A DNA stretch of 64,000 nt, taken from JBBRMW01 sp965246845 (GTDB lineage Bacteria > Chloroflexota > Anaerolineae > Aggregatilineales > UBA2796). The notes beneath the pieces are model-generated. The model was given only the letters and a program-made list of their open reading frames with translations, ran no database searches and was not told where the DNA came from. This document shows, piece after piece, positions 49,722 to 58,044 of the stretch (the stretch's first letter is position 1; each line of letters starts with the position of its first letter). A program made the translations under genes and the position numbers. Where the stretch lies: NCBI GenBank assembly GCA_965246845.1, contig CBDFFR010000005.1:62001-126000 (forward strand), given 5' to 3'.

Positions 49722-49982
49722 TATCCTTTTCATCAGTGGACCGAAATTGAACGCGCGGCATCAAAGCCCAACGAAATCACAATCCAGCACTCACACATCG
49801 ACGCTCTACAACGAACACAGCAACACCGTCGCGCCCGCCTCACTGCTCAATCATTACTGCTCTCCACTGTACACCCTAAACTCTATCATCAACCAACGCA
49901 CCTGCCCGCAATCATTTCGCTCTACACCATCGTAACAACCGCCGCTTTGTAATCCACGGATTATGCAGCGGCGGTTGCTTTT
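49722..49982 (+). ncRNA. Candidate small RNA: G-poor transcript with a strong terminator
   Basis: An extended -10 (TGGTATCCT, 49719-49727) is followed by about 200 bases that are rich in A and C but very poor in G (by my count 19 G in 49761-49935, about 11 percent). It ends in a terminator hairpin at 49936-49977 and CTTTT. No protein frame with a ribosome site fits (a 62-codon TTG-started frame at 49747 is low complexity). A promoter and a terminator with no gene between suggest an untranslated RNA, largely single-stranded. No -35 is evident. Confidence 0.4.
49936..49982 (+). terminator. Strong intrinsic terminator
   Basis: CAACCGCCGCT and AGCGGCGGTTG pair over 11 bases; inside, TAATCC and GGATTA form a second helix. 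CTTTT follows at 49978. The only transcript it can end on this strand is the G-poor region to its left. Confidence 0.8.
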
Positions 49983-50011
49983 CCGGTAGAAGACACATTG
50001 TGCTGTATGGT

Positions 50012-50035
50012 GTAGGGGCGGGGCTTGACCCGCCC
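50012..50035 (+). repeat. REP-like palindrome, GTAG head, GCTTGA-loop subtype
   Basis: GTAG then GGGCGGG-GCTTGA-CCCGCCC, a perfect 7-bp stem. First of four palindromes in 170 bases. Confidence 0.85.
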
Positions 50036-50049
50036 GGTATGGTCCAGCG

Positions 50050-50072
50050 GGTCGGAAAAATCCGACCTCTAC
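50050..50072 (-). repeat. REP-like palindrome, GGTCGGA subtype
   Basis: GGTCGGA-AAAA-TCCGACC followed by TCTAC, GTAG-headed on the minus strand with GTAGA in place of GTAGG. Confidence 0.75.
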
Positions 50073-50093
50073 GATATACATCGCGCGTATTGC

Positions 50094-50119
50094 GTAGGGG
50101 CGGACCTGCGTGTCCGCCC
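50094..50119 (+). repeat. REP-like palindrome, GTAG head, GGGCGGAC subtype
   Basis: GTAG then GGGCGGAC-CTGCGT-GTCCGCCC. Confidence 0.85.
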
Positions 50120-50151
50120 TCACCCACTACACCGTACATCGCGCGCATCGT

Positions 50152-50178
50152 GTAGGGGCGGACCGATGTGTCCGCCCT
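50152..50178 (+). repeat. REP-like palindrome, GTAG head, GGGCGGAC subtype
   Basis: GTAG then GGGCGGAC-CGATGT-GTCCGCCC, same core as at 3741 and 21834. A CATCGCGCGyAT-like segment precedes this and the previous copy, so the pair arose by local duplication. Confidence 0.85.
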
Positions 50179-50207
50179 CATATCCGACTACACCGGATTG
50201 CGCCCGT

Positions 50208-51383
50208 TTAGTTGCTATTCTCCCCATTCAGGAAATCCGCAATCCGCTCGAAGAAACCCCGTCCCTGCTTCTGCGGCTCGATCTTCGTGCCAAGCGTCGC
50301 GCCGAGTTCGGTGAAGAGTCGCCGCTGGTCCGGCGTGAGCTGCACCGGGATTTGCACCTGTACGACGACGAGCTGATCACCCCGCCCCGCCGAGCTACCA
50401 TCTGGCCGGATGCGCGGCGCACCGTGTCCACGCAGCCGAAAGACTTTGCCGCTCTGCGTGCCGGGCTGGATGTCGAGCGGCTCTTCGCCATCTACTGTCG
50501 GGACGCTGATCGTCGCGCCGAGCGCAGCCTGCGCGATATTGATCGGAATATCGAGCAGAATTTCATGCTCGCGCCGCCGGAAGAAATCGTGCGGCTGCAC
50601 CTTAATGAAGATTTGCAGGTTGCCGTTCGGACCGCCATTCTCGCCGGGTTCGCCCTCACCGCTGCGCCGGATACGCATCCCATCGTCGATACCCGCCGGA
50701 ACCTTGACGGTAATTGAGCGCGTCTTGCGGACCTGCCCCGCGCCCCGGCAGGTTTTGCACGGCGTATCCACGATTTCGCCGCGTCCACTGCATCGCGGGC
50801 AGGTGGTCGAAGTGACCATGCTGCCGAGGAACGTATTGCGCACCTGCCGGATTTCGCCCTGACCGTTGCATTCCGGGCAGCGGCGCGGCTGCGTACCGGG
50901 TTCCGCGCCGCTGCCGTTGCAGGTTTCGCAGGTTTCGAGGCGCGTCACATCGACGGGCTTTTCGACGCCGAAGATTGCTTCCTCGAACGTCACTGTCAGG
51001 TCGGCGCGCAGGTCGCGTCCCTGCCGTGCCTGGCGGCGCGTTGTCCCTGCACGTGCGCCGCTGTTAAAGCCACCACCGAAGAACTGCTCGAAAATATCGC
51101 TGAGGTCGCCAGTGAATGCGCCATCGAACCCACCGCCGCCATTATTGGGGTTCATCCCGGCAGCGCCATACCGATCCCAGCGCGCCCGCTTCTCTTCATC
51201 ATTCAGGATTTCATAGGCAGCGTTGATTTGCTTGAAGCGATTTTCCGCTTCAGCTTCCTTGTTGACGTCAGGGTGATATTGGCGCACCATCTTGCGGTAC
51301 GCTTTCTTGATCTCGTCCGGCGAGGCCGATTTGCTCACGCCCAGCACTTCATAGGGGTCTGTACTTGCGAATTGATCCGACAC
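50208..51383 (-). CDS. dnaJ: Chaperone protein DnaJ
   Basis: Co-chaperone stimulating DnaK. 391 residues with a J domain (STDPYEVLGVSKSASPDEIK, catalytic HPD in VRQYHPDVNKEA), a Gly/Phe-rich segment (NNGGGGFDGAFTGDLSDIFE), four zinc motifs of the CxxCxGxG type (CETCNGSG, CPECNGQG, CPRCSGRG, CKTCRGAG), and the C-terminal substrate domain (IDDGMRIRRSGEGEPGENGG, RGHGAPRI). No dnaK or grpE adjoins and no CIRCE element is seen upstream, so heat control, if any, is by other means. Confidence 0.95.
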   Translation of the reverse strand: MSDQFASTDPYEVLGVSKSASPDEIKKAYRKMVRQYHPDVNKEAEAENRFKQINAAYEILNDEEKRARWDRYGAAGMNPNNGGGGFDGAFTGDLSDIFEQFFGGGFNSGARAGTTRRQARQGRDLRADLTVTFEEAIFGVEKPVDVTRLETCETCNGSGAEPGTQPRRCPECNGQGEIRQVRNTFLGSMVTSTTCPRCSGRGEIVDTPCKTCRGAGQVRKTRSITVKVPAGIDDGMRIRRSGEGEPGENGGPNGNLQIFIKVQPHDFFRRREHEILLDIPINIAQAALGATISVPTVDGEEPLDIQPGTQSGKVFRLRGHGAPRIRPDGSSAGRGDQLVVVQVQIPVQLTPDQRRLFTELGATLGTKIEPQKQGRGFFERIADFLNGENSN

Positions 51384-51485
51384 GGCTGCGTCCCTGCTGA
51401 AACGGCGATGGGAAGGGTTCAGCCGTCTATTGTACGTGCTTTACGGCGCGCCATATATCTAAAATCCATAAGAAATGTGCGGAAA

Positions 51486-51514
51486 CGAAAAGCGCCGCAT
51501 TTTGGTTGCGGCGC
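51486..51514 (-). terminator. Intrinsic terminator of the response regulator gene
   Basis: On the minus strand GCGCCGCA and TGCGGCGC form an 8-bp stem followed by TTTTCGTTT. It is 29 bases past the stop of the regulator gene. Confidence 0.75.
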
Positions 51515-51542
51515 GTGGGTTCTAGTCGGTTTTTGTGAAAAG

Positions 51543-52265
51543 CTAAACGGCAGCTTTCAATATCGGGAGCCGTGAGTGCAGGATATAACCCCAGCCCGGA
51601 ACCGTTTCAAGCAGCGTACTATGCACCGCGCCGAGTTTGCTGCGGATGCGTCCCAGATAGACGTGCAGGTAATGGTTGCTGTCGAAGTATTCCCAACCCC
51701 ACACATTGGATAACAGTTCATCGTGCGAGCAGACTTCATCGAGCTTTCCAATCAGGCACGCGATGATGCGAAATTCCGTCTTGGTCAGACGAATATCGAC
51801 ACCATCTTTGGTGACACGGCACGCCTGCAAATCGACATTGAGGCCATCCAGATCGACAAGGTGCGCTTTGGCAGGGGTACGCGGACCTTCCGGGTGGCGG
51901 CGCAGAACAGCACGAACACGCGCAAGCAGTACCTCCATTGCGTAAGGCTGCGCGATGAAATCTTCGACACCTGCGTCAAGCGCTTGCACTGCGAGCGAGG
52001 CGATGTGCGCTGCGCCGATCACGACAACCGGGACCCCTTCCCAGCCGCGTACCAGATCGCGCATCGAGCGCACACCTGAACGATTGGTTCCAATATCGAC
52101 CAGCACGAGGTGCGGCGGCTCGGCATTGCGAAACGCATTCTTATAGGCTTGCCAGCCACATAGTTCAAGTGCGGCTGAATGCACATCATAGCCTTGTGCC
52201 TTGAGTCCTTTTAAGAGAAGTTCGGATGGGGTTTCCTGGCTCAGGTACAGCAGGCTGTGTGTCAT
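51543..52265 (-). CDS. OmpR-type winged-helix regulator with a degenerate receiver domain
   Basis: 240 residues. The C-terminal Trans_reg_C domain is intact: RLTKTEFRIIACLIGKLDEV, SNVWGWEYFDSNHYLHVYLG, RIRSKLGAVHSTLLETVPGW. The receiver half (1-125) has Asp57 in LVLVDIGTN but the paired acidic residues near the N-terminus are missing (LYLSQETPSE) and the lysine that closes the active site is Gln106 (FIAQPYAM). It therefore probably is not switched by normal phosphorylation. No kinase adjoins it. Terminator follows. Confidence 0.85.
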   Translation of the reverse strand: MTHSLLYLSQETPSELLLKGLKAQGYDVHSAALELCGWQAYKNAFRNAEPPHLVLVDIGTNRSGVRSMRDLVRGWEGVPVVVIGAAHIASLAVQALDAGVEDFIAQPYAMEVLLARVRAVLRRHPEGPRTPAKAHLVDLDGLNVDLQACRVTKDGVDIRLTKTEFRIIACLIGKLDEVCSHDELLSNVWGWEYFDSNHYLHVYLGRIRSKLGAVHSTLLETVPGWGYILHSRLPILKAAV

Positions 52266-52384
52266 AATTCTCTCCGCATAATTACGTCTTGCAGAGAGGA
52301 TAAGCTATTCAACGCCTTTCAAGATCGGGCGCATGGTGCAATTCTATATAGGACAGGTGACGGGTGAGCAGCTAGACAAAGCTA

Positions 52385-52416
52385 AAACGGCGCAAGCGCC
52401 CACAGCAGGCGCTTGC
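52385..52416 (-). terminator. Probable terminator of the CsbD gene
   Basis: GCAAGCGCC and GGCGCTTGC pair perfectly over 9 bases with a 7-base loop; on the minus strand GCCGTTTTAG follows. About 60 bases past the CsbD stop. Confidence 0.55.
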
Positions 52417-52476
52417 TACAATTGCTATGATTTTCCGCGGTCAGCCGTGTCAAAGTTCACTGTTGAAAGGCTGAGA

Positions 52477-52704
52477 CTAGCCCAGTTTCAGCTTGTTCGC
52501 CCAATCATCAATCTGGGTGTTCACTTCTTCTTTAGTCTGACCGTACTTCTTCTGGATCATGCCGGACATGATGTCACGGTCGCCCTTCATCTGCTCGATT
52601 TCGTCATCGGTGAACTCGCCCCACTTCTTGCGAATTTCGCCGCGTGCTTGGGTCCAGCTCCCTTTGACCTGATCCCACACGTTGCTTACAGATTTGTTCG
52701 TCAT
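52477..52704 (-). CDS. CsbD-family stress protein
   Basis: 75 residues from ATG 52704 (GGAGCG upstream; ten extra in-frame codons are not needed). Opens MTNKSVSNVWDQVKGSWTQA with GEIRKKWGEFTDDEIEQMKG, the family's helical pattern, then DIMSGMIQKKYGQTKEEVNT. CsbD-like proteins are small, soluble and induced by general stress in many bacteria; the molecular role is unknown. Confidence 0.85.
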   Translation of the reverse strand: MTNKSVSNVWDQVKGSWTQARGEIRKKWGEFTDDEIEQMKGDRDIMSGMIQKKYGQTKEEVNTQIDDWANKLKLG

Positions 52705-53015
52705 GATGTTTCGCTCCATTGAACCGCTTGACATCCTTACTGTACACGCGCGATGCTCAATAAATCCTCAATGATTCTACTTTACCCTCACGCCATATTT
52801 TGGATCTCGTCAAACGGACGCATTTCTACCTGTGCCGAATCGGGCCATCAAGTTGAGCCGATCTCGATGTATATACGCAATTCGGCTCGTATATACTATG
52901 CACATCCGAACATGCTCCACTCTGATCTGAAAGTCGCGCAATAGCGCAACTTGATTTTTTCACAAAGTAATGTTTTCTGGCAGGTCTTCAGCAGTTGGGA
53001 AAAACAGGTAAAACC
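52705..53015. other. Intergenic region with a twin GTATATAC motif
   Basis: Two copies of the palindrome GTATATAC at 52869-52876 and 52889-52896, 20 bases apart, lie here. No gene. GCCGAAT and ATTCGGC form a distant inverted repeat across 52843-52885. The region separates the minus-strand CsbD gene from the plus-strand YrdB-like gene, so it must hold both promoters. Confidence 0.5.
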
Positions 53016-53357
53016 ATGAAGGTCATCAATTTAGGCATCTCGTTCTTGTTAGAGCTAGGGATGTTGGCAGCCTACGCATACTGGGGCAGCCACGCGACGA
53101 GTAACGGACTGGCAAACACGATTTTAGCAATTGGTGTACCGCTCATTGTTATTATCATCTGGGCGCGGTTCATGGCTCCAAAATCAGAAAAACATCTGAC
53201 GGGCTGGTCCTATCTCATGTTGAAAGGGGTTCTTTACGGCCTGGCAGCATTATTTTTAATCTCGTCCGGACAAGTCATAATAGCTATCTCCTTTATCATC
53301 ATTGCGATCATAAGCGAAGTGCTAGCCATTTTCTGGAAGCAAGCACAGTTCCCATAA
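53016..53357 (+). CDS. YrdB-like small membrane protein (DUF2568)
   Basis: 113 residues from ATG 53016 (CAGGTAAAACC upstream). Four hydrophobic helices: LGISFLLELGMLAAYAYWG, TILAIGVPLIVIIIWARFMA, YLMLKGVLYGLAALFLISSG, and IISFIII-type IAISFIIIAIISEVLAIFWK. The motif WARFMAPKSEKHL after helix 2 is the recognised family feature. Function unknown. AT-rich relative to its neighbours. Confidence 0.82.
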   Translation: MKVINLGISFLLELGMLAAYAYWGSHATSNGLANTILAIGVPLIVIIIWARFMAPKSEKHLTGWSYLMLKGVLYGLAALFLISSGQVIIAISFIIIAIISEVLAIFWKQAQFP

Positions 53358-53474
53358 GTTGTTGATAGAAGTGGTATATCTCGCTTTATCGTATTACCCT
53401 GTTTTTTTCCTCAACCCGCCTTTGACCAGGATATTGAGCCTATAAATGGGAATGTTTGGCACTGAGCAGATAGC

Positions 53475-53498
53475 GCGGACACATCGGTCCGCCGTTAC
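53475..53498 (-). repeat. REP-like palindrome, degenerate
   Basis: GCGGAC-ACATCG-GTCCGC with the outer G-C pairs lost and CGTTAC in place of CCCTAC. Part of a segment shared with 39.2 kb. Confidence 0.7.
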
Positions 53499-53512
53499 GG
53501 AAGGCGCGCTGT

Positions 53513-53538
53513 GTAGGGGCGGACCTGTGTGTCCGCCC
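53513..53538 (+). repeat. REP-like palindrome, GTAG head, GGGCGGAC subtype
   Basis: GTAG then GGGCGGAC-CTGTGT-GTCCGCCC. At the matching site near 39280 the GTAG is present but the palindrome is not. Confidence 0.85.
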
Positions 53539-53591
53539 TCGCTTTGATTATGATGTGTTTGCCCTAATCCGCCCCTGCAAGGAAAACGATC

Positions 53592-56500
53592 TCAACCCGC
53601 CGCCGATGGCTCCTGCGTAGCTGGCGGGAACAGCGGCGGAATCTGCCCGCCGCTGCCATTACCCGCAACGCCACCATCAGCTTGTACTGTCGCGGGCTGC
53701 GTCGCGACAGTGCCGAGCGTTGGCTGCTCCTGTACGGGGAGCGCGGTCAACGGCAGTACGCCCGGCAGCGCCGCGATGTTGAAGCGCAGGATACGGCTGC
53801 TGGCCGGGTCCGTCACCCACAACGAGGTTGCATCCGTGACGAGGCCACCGACCGATTGGAAGTGATTCGCGTCAGGGTTGCCCTTCGAGGCAAAGACGAG
53901 CAGCGCCTGTTCCCCGCCGGAGCCATTCGCAACCTGCCCGACGTTGCTCACATCCCAGATGAGCAGCCGCCCGGTATCCGGTTCGGTCACGAAGAGGCGC
54001 GTCCCGGTCTTATCCAGCGCGAGGAACGGACGGTTGCCCGTATCTTCGCTCGGACCGTACCAGTTCGAGACCTTCCAGTTGGCGAGCGCGACGCCTTCCA
54101 TCGTGAAGACCTGAATGCGCTTGTTCCACGTATCTGCGACGTAAATTCGCTTGTTTGTGTTGTCAATAGCGATGCCGACGGGTTCATTGAGTTGGCCGGG
54201 ACCGCTGCCGCTGGTCCCAATCGTGCGCAATAGCGTCCCGCTCGGCGTGTAGACGCGGATACGCTTGTTCCCGGTATCCGCGACGTAGACGTTGCCATCC
54301 GCGTCGAGCGTGATGTCGCGCGGTCCGAAGAAGCCATCCGGCGTGCCATCCTGCGCAGTTTCAATCCGCTCGAAGTGACCCCAGCTACGCAGGTAGTCGC
54401 CTTTCGTATTGAAGACCTGTACGCGGTGGTTCCACGTATCCGCGATGAAGACTTCCGTGCCGTCCTTACTGAGCGCGACGGACCAGGGTTCGCGCAGCGT
54501 ACCGACGGGCGCAACGGTGTTGACATCGGTCGTGGATTGCGTGCCGATTTGTCCCGCCGGGGTCATATCCGGGTTGAAGATGCTGATTCGGCCATTCGCG
54601 GTATCGGCAACGTAGAGCTTGCCGTCCGGTCCGAAGGTTATGCCGTGCGGCGCGTTCAACTGGCCGGGTTCGCTGCCACGCAGCGTGAACTGGCTATCGG
54701 CGCGGCAATCCGTGCAGCGTAGTTTGGCGAAGGGGTCCGCCGCCAGCGCGACGGGCGAGACATTGCCCACGCCGAGGTCCCAGACCTGCGCCGCGACATC
54801 CTTGCGGACGTAGAAAAGCATCCGGTCGGCGACAGGCCACTGGCTGGTTTCGAGCGATTTGCCCGTCGCGCTGGCATACGCCTTGTAGTCGCGATTCCAC
54901 CAGATGTCCCACAAGCCCTGCCGCAGTTTGGCCGGGTCAACGCCGTTTTCAACCGGGATGAATACGTTGTTGACGCGCTGCGCACTCAGGTCGAAGTAAT
55001 CCTGCATCGGCCACCACAGGCGGATATAGTCGAATTTGTAGAAGCGGTCGCCAAGCTGCGGCTCGACGTTGGCGCGGTGGTTGTAGCTGATCAGGATCGC
55101 AGACATCTGATCGAGGTCCGCCGCGCCGGTCGTATTGCCGAGGAAGCGTGCATTCGGATAGATGCGGAAGTACCACGACCCCGGCCACGAAACATCGTCG
55201 TCGTAGGCGACCTTGATGTTCAGGCCATCGGTGGTGGCGCGGCTCAATTCCTCGATACGGTTCATGACCGTCTTCATTGCGGGTGCGCCGTGCGCGTACA
55301 CGCCGAATTCGGTAGCGTAGTCGTAATCGATGAAGGCAAAGCGCCACGCGGTCCGCGCCGTGAAGATGCCAAGCAACAGGAACACGCCGAGGAACAGCAC
55401 GCGCTGCGTCTCGCGCCAGCCGATGCGCTTCCAGATCAACCAGACTCCGTAGCCAACTGCGCCCGTGACGAGGACCGCGAATAGCCAGCCGCCGAAGGCC
55501 AGCAGTTGATCACGCGAGAGGCCGAGCGGTGACTGGCCGAAAGCGAACGGTCCGACCACGTTTGCACCCGCGATGATCAGGATCGGTGTGAGCAGCAGCA
55601 GCCCCCATCCGATGCGGAAGAACGCGCGCCACTCGACCTGATCCAGCACCCTGCCAAGATACCAGGCCGTGATGAAGATCATCGGGAGCGTAAGGTGCGT
55701 CGTCAGCCAGGGCATCTTCTCGCCGGAAATCGTGAAGGCATAGACGATCAGCCCGGTCCAGAACGCGAGGAAGCCGATAAACGGGAAATGGTGCATCGCT
55801 TCGGCTTCCCAGAGACGGCTGCGCGCGGCGGCCTGATGCGTCTCGCGCGCGTCTGCCTCGGTGAGGCCATCGGCAGCCTCGGCGCTCGCCAGTTCAGCAT
55901 CGACTGGTTCGGCGCTCGGAGGCATTGCAGCCAGCGTATCACGCTCGATACCGACCGCGACGTAGCGCGTCGCACGGAACCGCCAGAACGCGAGCAGCCC
56001 CGCCGCACCTGCCACGAACGAGCCAATCACTGGCAGGAACTCATACATGGGAAGCTGCGTGATCATATAGTAATACTGCGGCTGGCTACCGCGCCGCACG
56101 CCCTGCTGTTCGAGCCAGTAGCCGAGCGAGCCAATCGCGCCGGAGATGATCCCGCTGGGGTTGGTGAAGACGGTCGTGAAGAAGAACGCGAAAATCGCGT
56201 AGAACGTGATCGCGCAGGGTATCCACGCACGTTCGTTCCAGCACAGCCCGCCGACAATGGCAACTGCGATAAACGGGACCGCCGCCATGATCCCGGCCTG
56301 CACCAGCTCCGCGGAAGCGTATCCGTCATCCAGCTTGTAGCCCGCGATCCACATCGGGATCGCCGTCGCCCAGGGCAGCACCAGCGTACCGATCACGACC
56401 AGCACATCGAAGGTCGGATAGCGTTTCATCTCTTCGAAGAACGTGGTCCGAAAGCGCAGAAAGAGCAGCCCCGCGCACGCCGCCGCACCGAGTATCCAAG

Positions 56501-57785
56501 TCACATAGATTGCGGAAGGGATGATCGTGCGCTCAGTCGGGTTCGTAAACTTGCTTCGCTCCTCGAAAAAAGTCAGCGCGCCCGCGACCACCAGCGCAAT
56601 GACCAGCATCGCGACGATTTCCAGCCAGGGCAGCCGCCGCACACCCCGGAAGGCGCGGATCGCGGTCAGTAGCACATAGCCGAGCGCGATCAAGAGCAGA
56701 CCCGTTATCCAAACGACGAGATTGCCGAGAAGCGCGGTATCGGTCTGCTGGGTCTGGTCGGGGAGCGTCTTCGTGATGCTGCCCAGGGGGATGATGTTCA
56801 CGATGCAGATCAGGACGAGCGCCACGACCGTACCAAGGACGATCCCCATGCTGACGACCTGAAATGTCGTATACGCACGGTCGCCCAGATTACCGAGCAG
56901 GGTCTTGATCGGCGTCAGGAAGGACAGGCCGAGGAAAAGCAGCGCGAGCAGCAGCCCCGCCTGAAAGACGATGCGCGGCAAATTGAGCGCATTGCCGATT
57001 GCGCCGCCAATCAGGAACGCCGCGACGCCCGCCACGAGAAAGCCCAGCACCCCACCGATGACCCACCCCGCGAGTGGTTTGGTCACGCCGCGCCGCACAT
57101 CGGCGAGGACCTGAAACACCCAGTAGAGCGTCAGGAACGCGCCGAAGATCGCGATGTACATGAACGCGACTTCCTTGCTCGCCAGCGAGAGCAGCGTCGC
57201 GCCGGAAAGCAGCAGCAGCCAGCGTACCTGCCCGACCTTCGGACCATCGATGTACCGCAGCACCGCCCACAGCATCAACAGCGTGAAGAAAATCGAGGGC
57301 GTGTCCTCGCGGATGTAGCGGTTGTGATAGAGGATCATCGGGCTGATCAGGAGCAGCACCGCGCCGACCATCGCGCCGCGCTTGCCGAGCCAGCGCTCGA
57401 AGAGGACCTTCGGCATCATCACAATCATGATGCCGAGGATCGCCGGGTAGAGCCGCGCGCTGAAATCCGAATCGCCGAACAGGAAATAGAAGAACGCGAC
57501 CGCATGGAACAACACCGGACCGTGCATCAGCGGCGTATGCTGGAAGTTGCCCGTCCGCCATAAATCCCAACTGAATTTGGTATGCAGCGACTCGTCGTGG
57601 CTCATCACGCGGTCGCCGAGGTTGACGAAGCGCGTCAGGATCGCCACCGCGAACAGCGCGATGTAAAAAATAGCTTCCCAATTCAATGTATATACGCGAG
57701 CCAGCAGCGCATTCAGCGGGTTGACGCCGCTCTCGTAACTCGCGCCCGGCGTGGAGGCGGTACTACTCTGTTCTATCGAGGCCAT
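53592..57785 (-). CDS. Agl23-type (TIGR03663) membrane protein fused to an NHL-repeat propeller
   Basis: 1397 residues. The N-terminal 820 are a GT-C-like membrane protein: RFVNLGDRVMSHDESLHTKF with the His-Asp-Glu loop, FQHTPLMHGPVLFHAVAFFY, LISPMILYHNRYIREDTPSI and about 20 helices, matching the flippase-activity-associated Agl23 family. Residues 820-1020 are soluble (GLNIKVAYDDDVSWPGSWYF). Residues 1020-1335 hold about six NHL blades, such as LNAPHGITFGPDGKLYVADT and FGPRDITLDADGNVYVADTG, then a Pro/Thr/Gln-rich tail. GAAGGA precedes the ATG. Probable role in polyprenyl-linked glycan handling with the propeller outside. Confidence 0.85.
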   Translation of the reverse strand: MASIEQSSTASTPGASYESGVNPLNALLARVYTLNWEAIFYIALFAVAILTRFVNLGDRVMSHDESLHTKFSWDLWRTGNFQHTPLMHGPVLFHAVAFFYFLFGDSDFSARLYPAILGIMIVMMPKVLFERWLGKRGAMVGAVLLLISPMILYHNRYIREDTPSIFFTLLMLWAVLRYIDGPKVGQVRWLLLLSGATLLSLASKEVAFMYIAIFGAFLTLYWVFQVLADVRRGVTKPLAGWVIGGVLGFLVAGVAAFLIGGAIGNALNLPRIVFQAGLLLALLFLGLSFLTPIKTLLGNLGDRAYTTFQVVSMGIVLGTVVALVLICIVNIIPLGSITKTLPDQTQQTDTALLGNLVVWITGLLLIALGYVLLTAIRAFRGVRRLPWLEIVAMLVIALVVAGALTFFEERSKFTNPTERTIIPSAIYVTWILGAAACAGLLFLRFRTTFFEEMKRYPTFDVLVVIGTLVLPWATAIPMWIAGYKLDDGYASAELVQAGIMAAVPFIAVAIVGGLCWNERAWIPCAITFYAIFAFFFTTVFTNPSGIISGAIGSLGYWLEQQGVRRGSQPQYYYMITQLPMYEFLPVIGSFVAGAAGLLAFWRFRATRYVAVGIERDTLAAMPPSAEPVDAELASAEAADGLTEADARETHQAAARSRLWEAEAMHHFPFIGFLAFWTGLIVYAFTISGEKMPWLTTHLTLPMIFITAWYLGRVLDQVEWRAFFRIGWGLLLLTPILIIAGANVVGPFAFGQSPLGLSRDQLLAFGGWLFAVLVTGAVGYGVWLIWKRIGWRETQRVLFLGVFLLLGIFTARTAWRFAFIDYDYATEFGVYAHGAPAMKTVMNRIEELSRATTDGLNIKVAYDDDVSWPGSWYFRIYPNARFLGNTTGAADLDQMSAILISYNHRANVEPQLGDRFYKFDYIRLWWPMQDYFDLSAQRVNNVFIPVENGVDPAKLRQGLWDIWWNRDYKAYASATGKSLETSQWPVADRMLFYVRKDVAAQVWDLGVGNVSPVALAADPFAKLRCTDCRADSQFTLRGSEPGQLNAPHGITFGPDGKLYVADTANGRISIFNPDMTPAGQIGTQSTTDVNTVAPVGTLREPWSVALSKDGTEVFIADTWNHRVQVFNTKGDYLRSWGHFERIETAQDGTPDGFFGPRDITLDADGNVYVADTGNKRIRVYTPSGTLLRTIGTSGSGPGQLNEPVGIAIDNTNKRIYVADTWNKRIQVFTMEGVALANWKVSNWYGPSEDTGNRPFLALDKTGTRLFVTEPDTGRLLIWDVSNVGQVANGSGGEQALLVFASKGNPDANHFQSVGGLVTDATSLWVTDPASSRILRFNIAALPGVLPLTALPVQEQPTLGTVATQPATVQADGGVAGNGSGGQIPPLFPPATQEPSAAG

Positions 57786-57924
57786 GCGGAGCGTCCTTCA
57801 CTCATTACCGAGCGCATTTACACCGACGCTGCACGTTTTCCTCACTGCTGGCCTGCTTTTCACTTCTCCGAAACACACGGTGTGGGTATTTGGTCCTGTA
57901 AAGCCTGAAAGCTGCCCGTTTTTA

Positions 57925-57953
57925 TTGATTAAAGATTGTTATGAAACTACAAT
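57925..57953 (+). promoter_or_regulatory. Sigma-70-type promoter of the kinase/receiver operon
   Basis: TTGATT, a spacer of 17 bases and TACAAT. The leader to the ATG at 58045 is about 85 bases and includes GGAGAAACGGCC as ribosome site. Confidence 0.6.
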
Positions 57954-58044
57954 GGTTGTAATTCACTTATCGGCTAATCTAAGGTCAGTTCACTTCATTA
58001 GAGCGTCCCGGCTCTTATCGCGAGTGGCTAATGGAGAAACGGCC

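Larger units (their letters stand above)
49648..50207. other. Intergenic region between prmA and dnaJ
   Basis: Holds the prmA upstream region, the candidate RNA and its terminator (49722-49982), and four REP-like palindromes at 50012-50178. No supported protein gene. Confidence 0.6.

Noticed and set aside
50012..50178. Clustered palindromes that could look like a short CRISPR array
   Set aside because: Spacing is irregular, orientation changes, the cores differ, and the same palindromes occur singly elsewhere; no cas genes.
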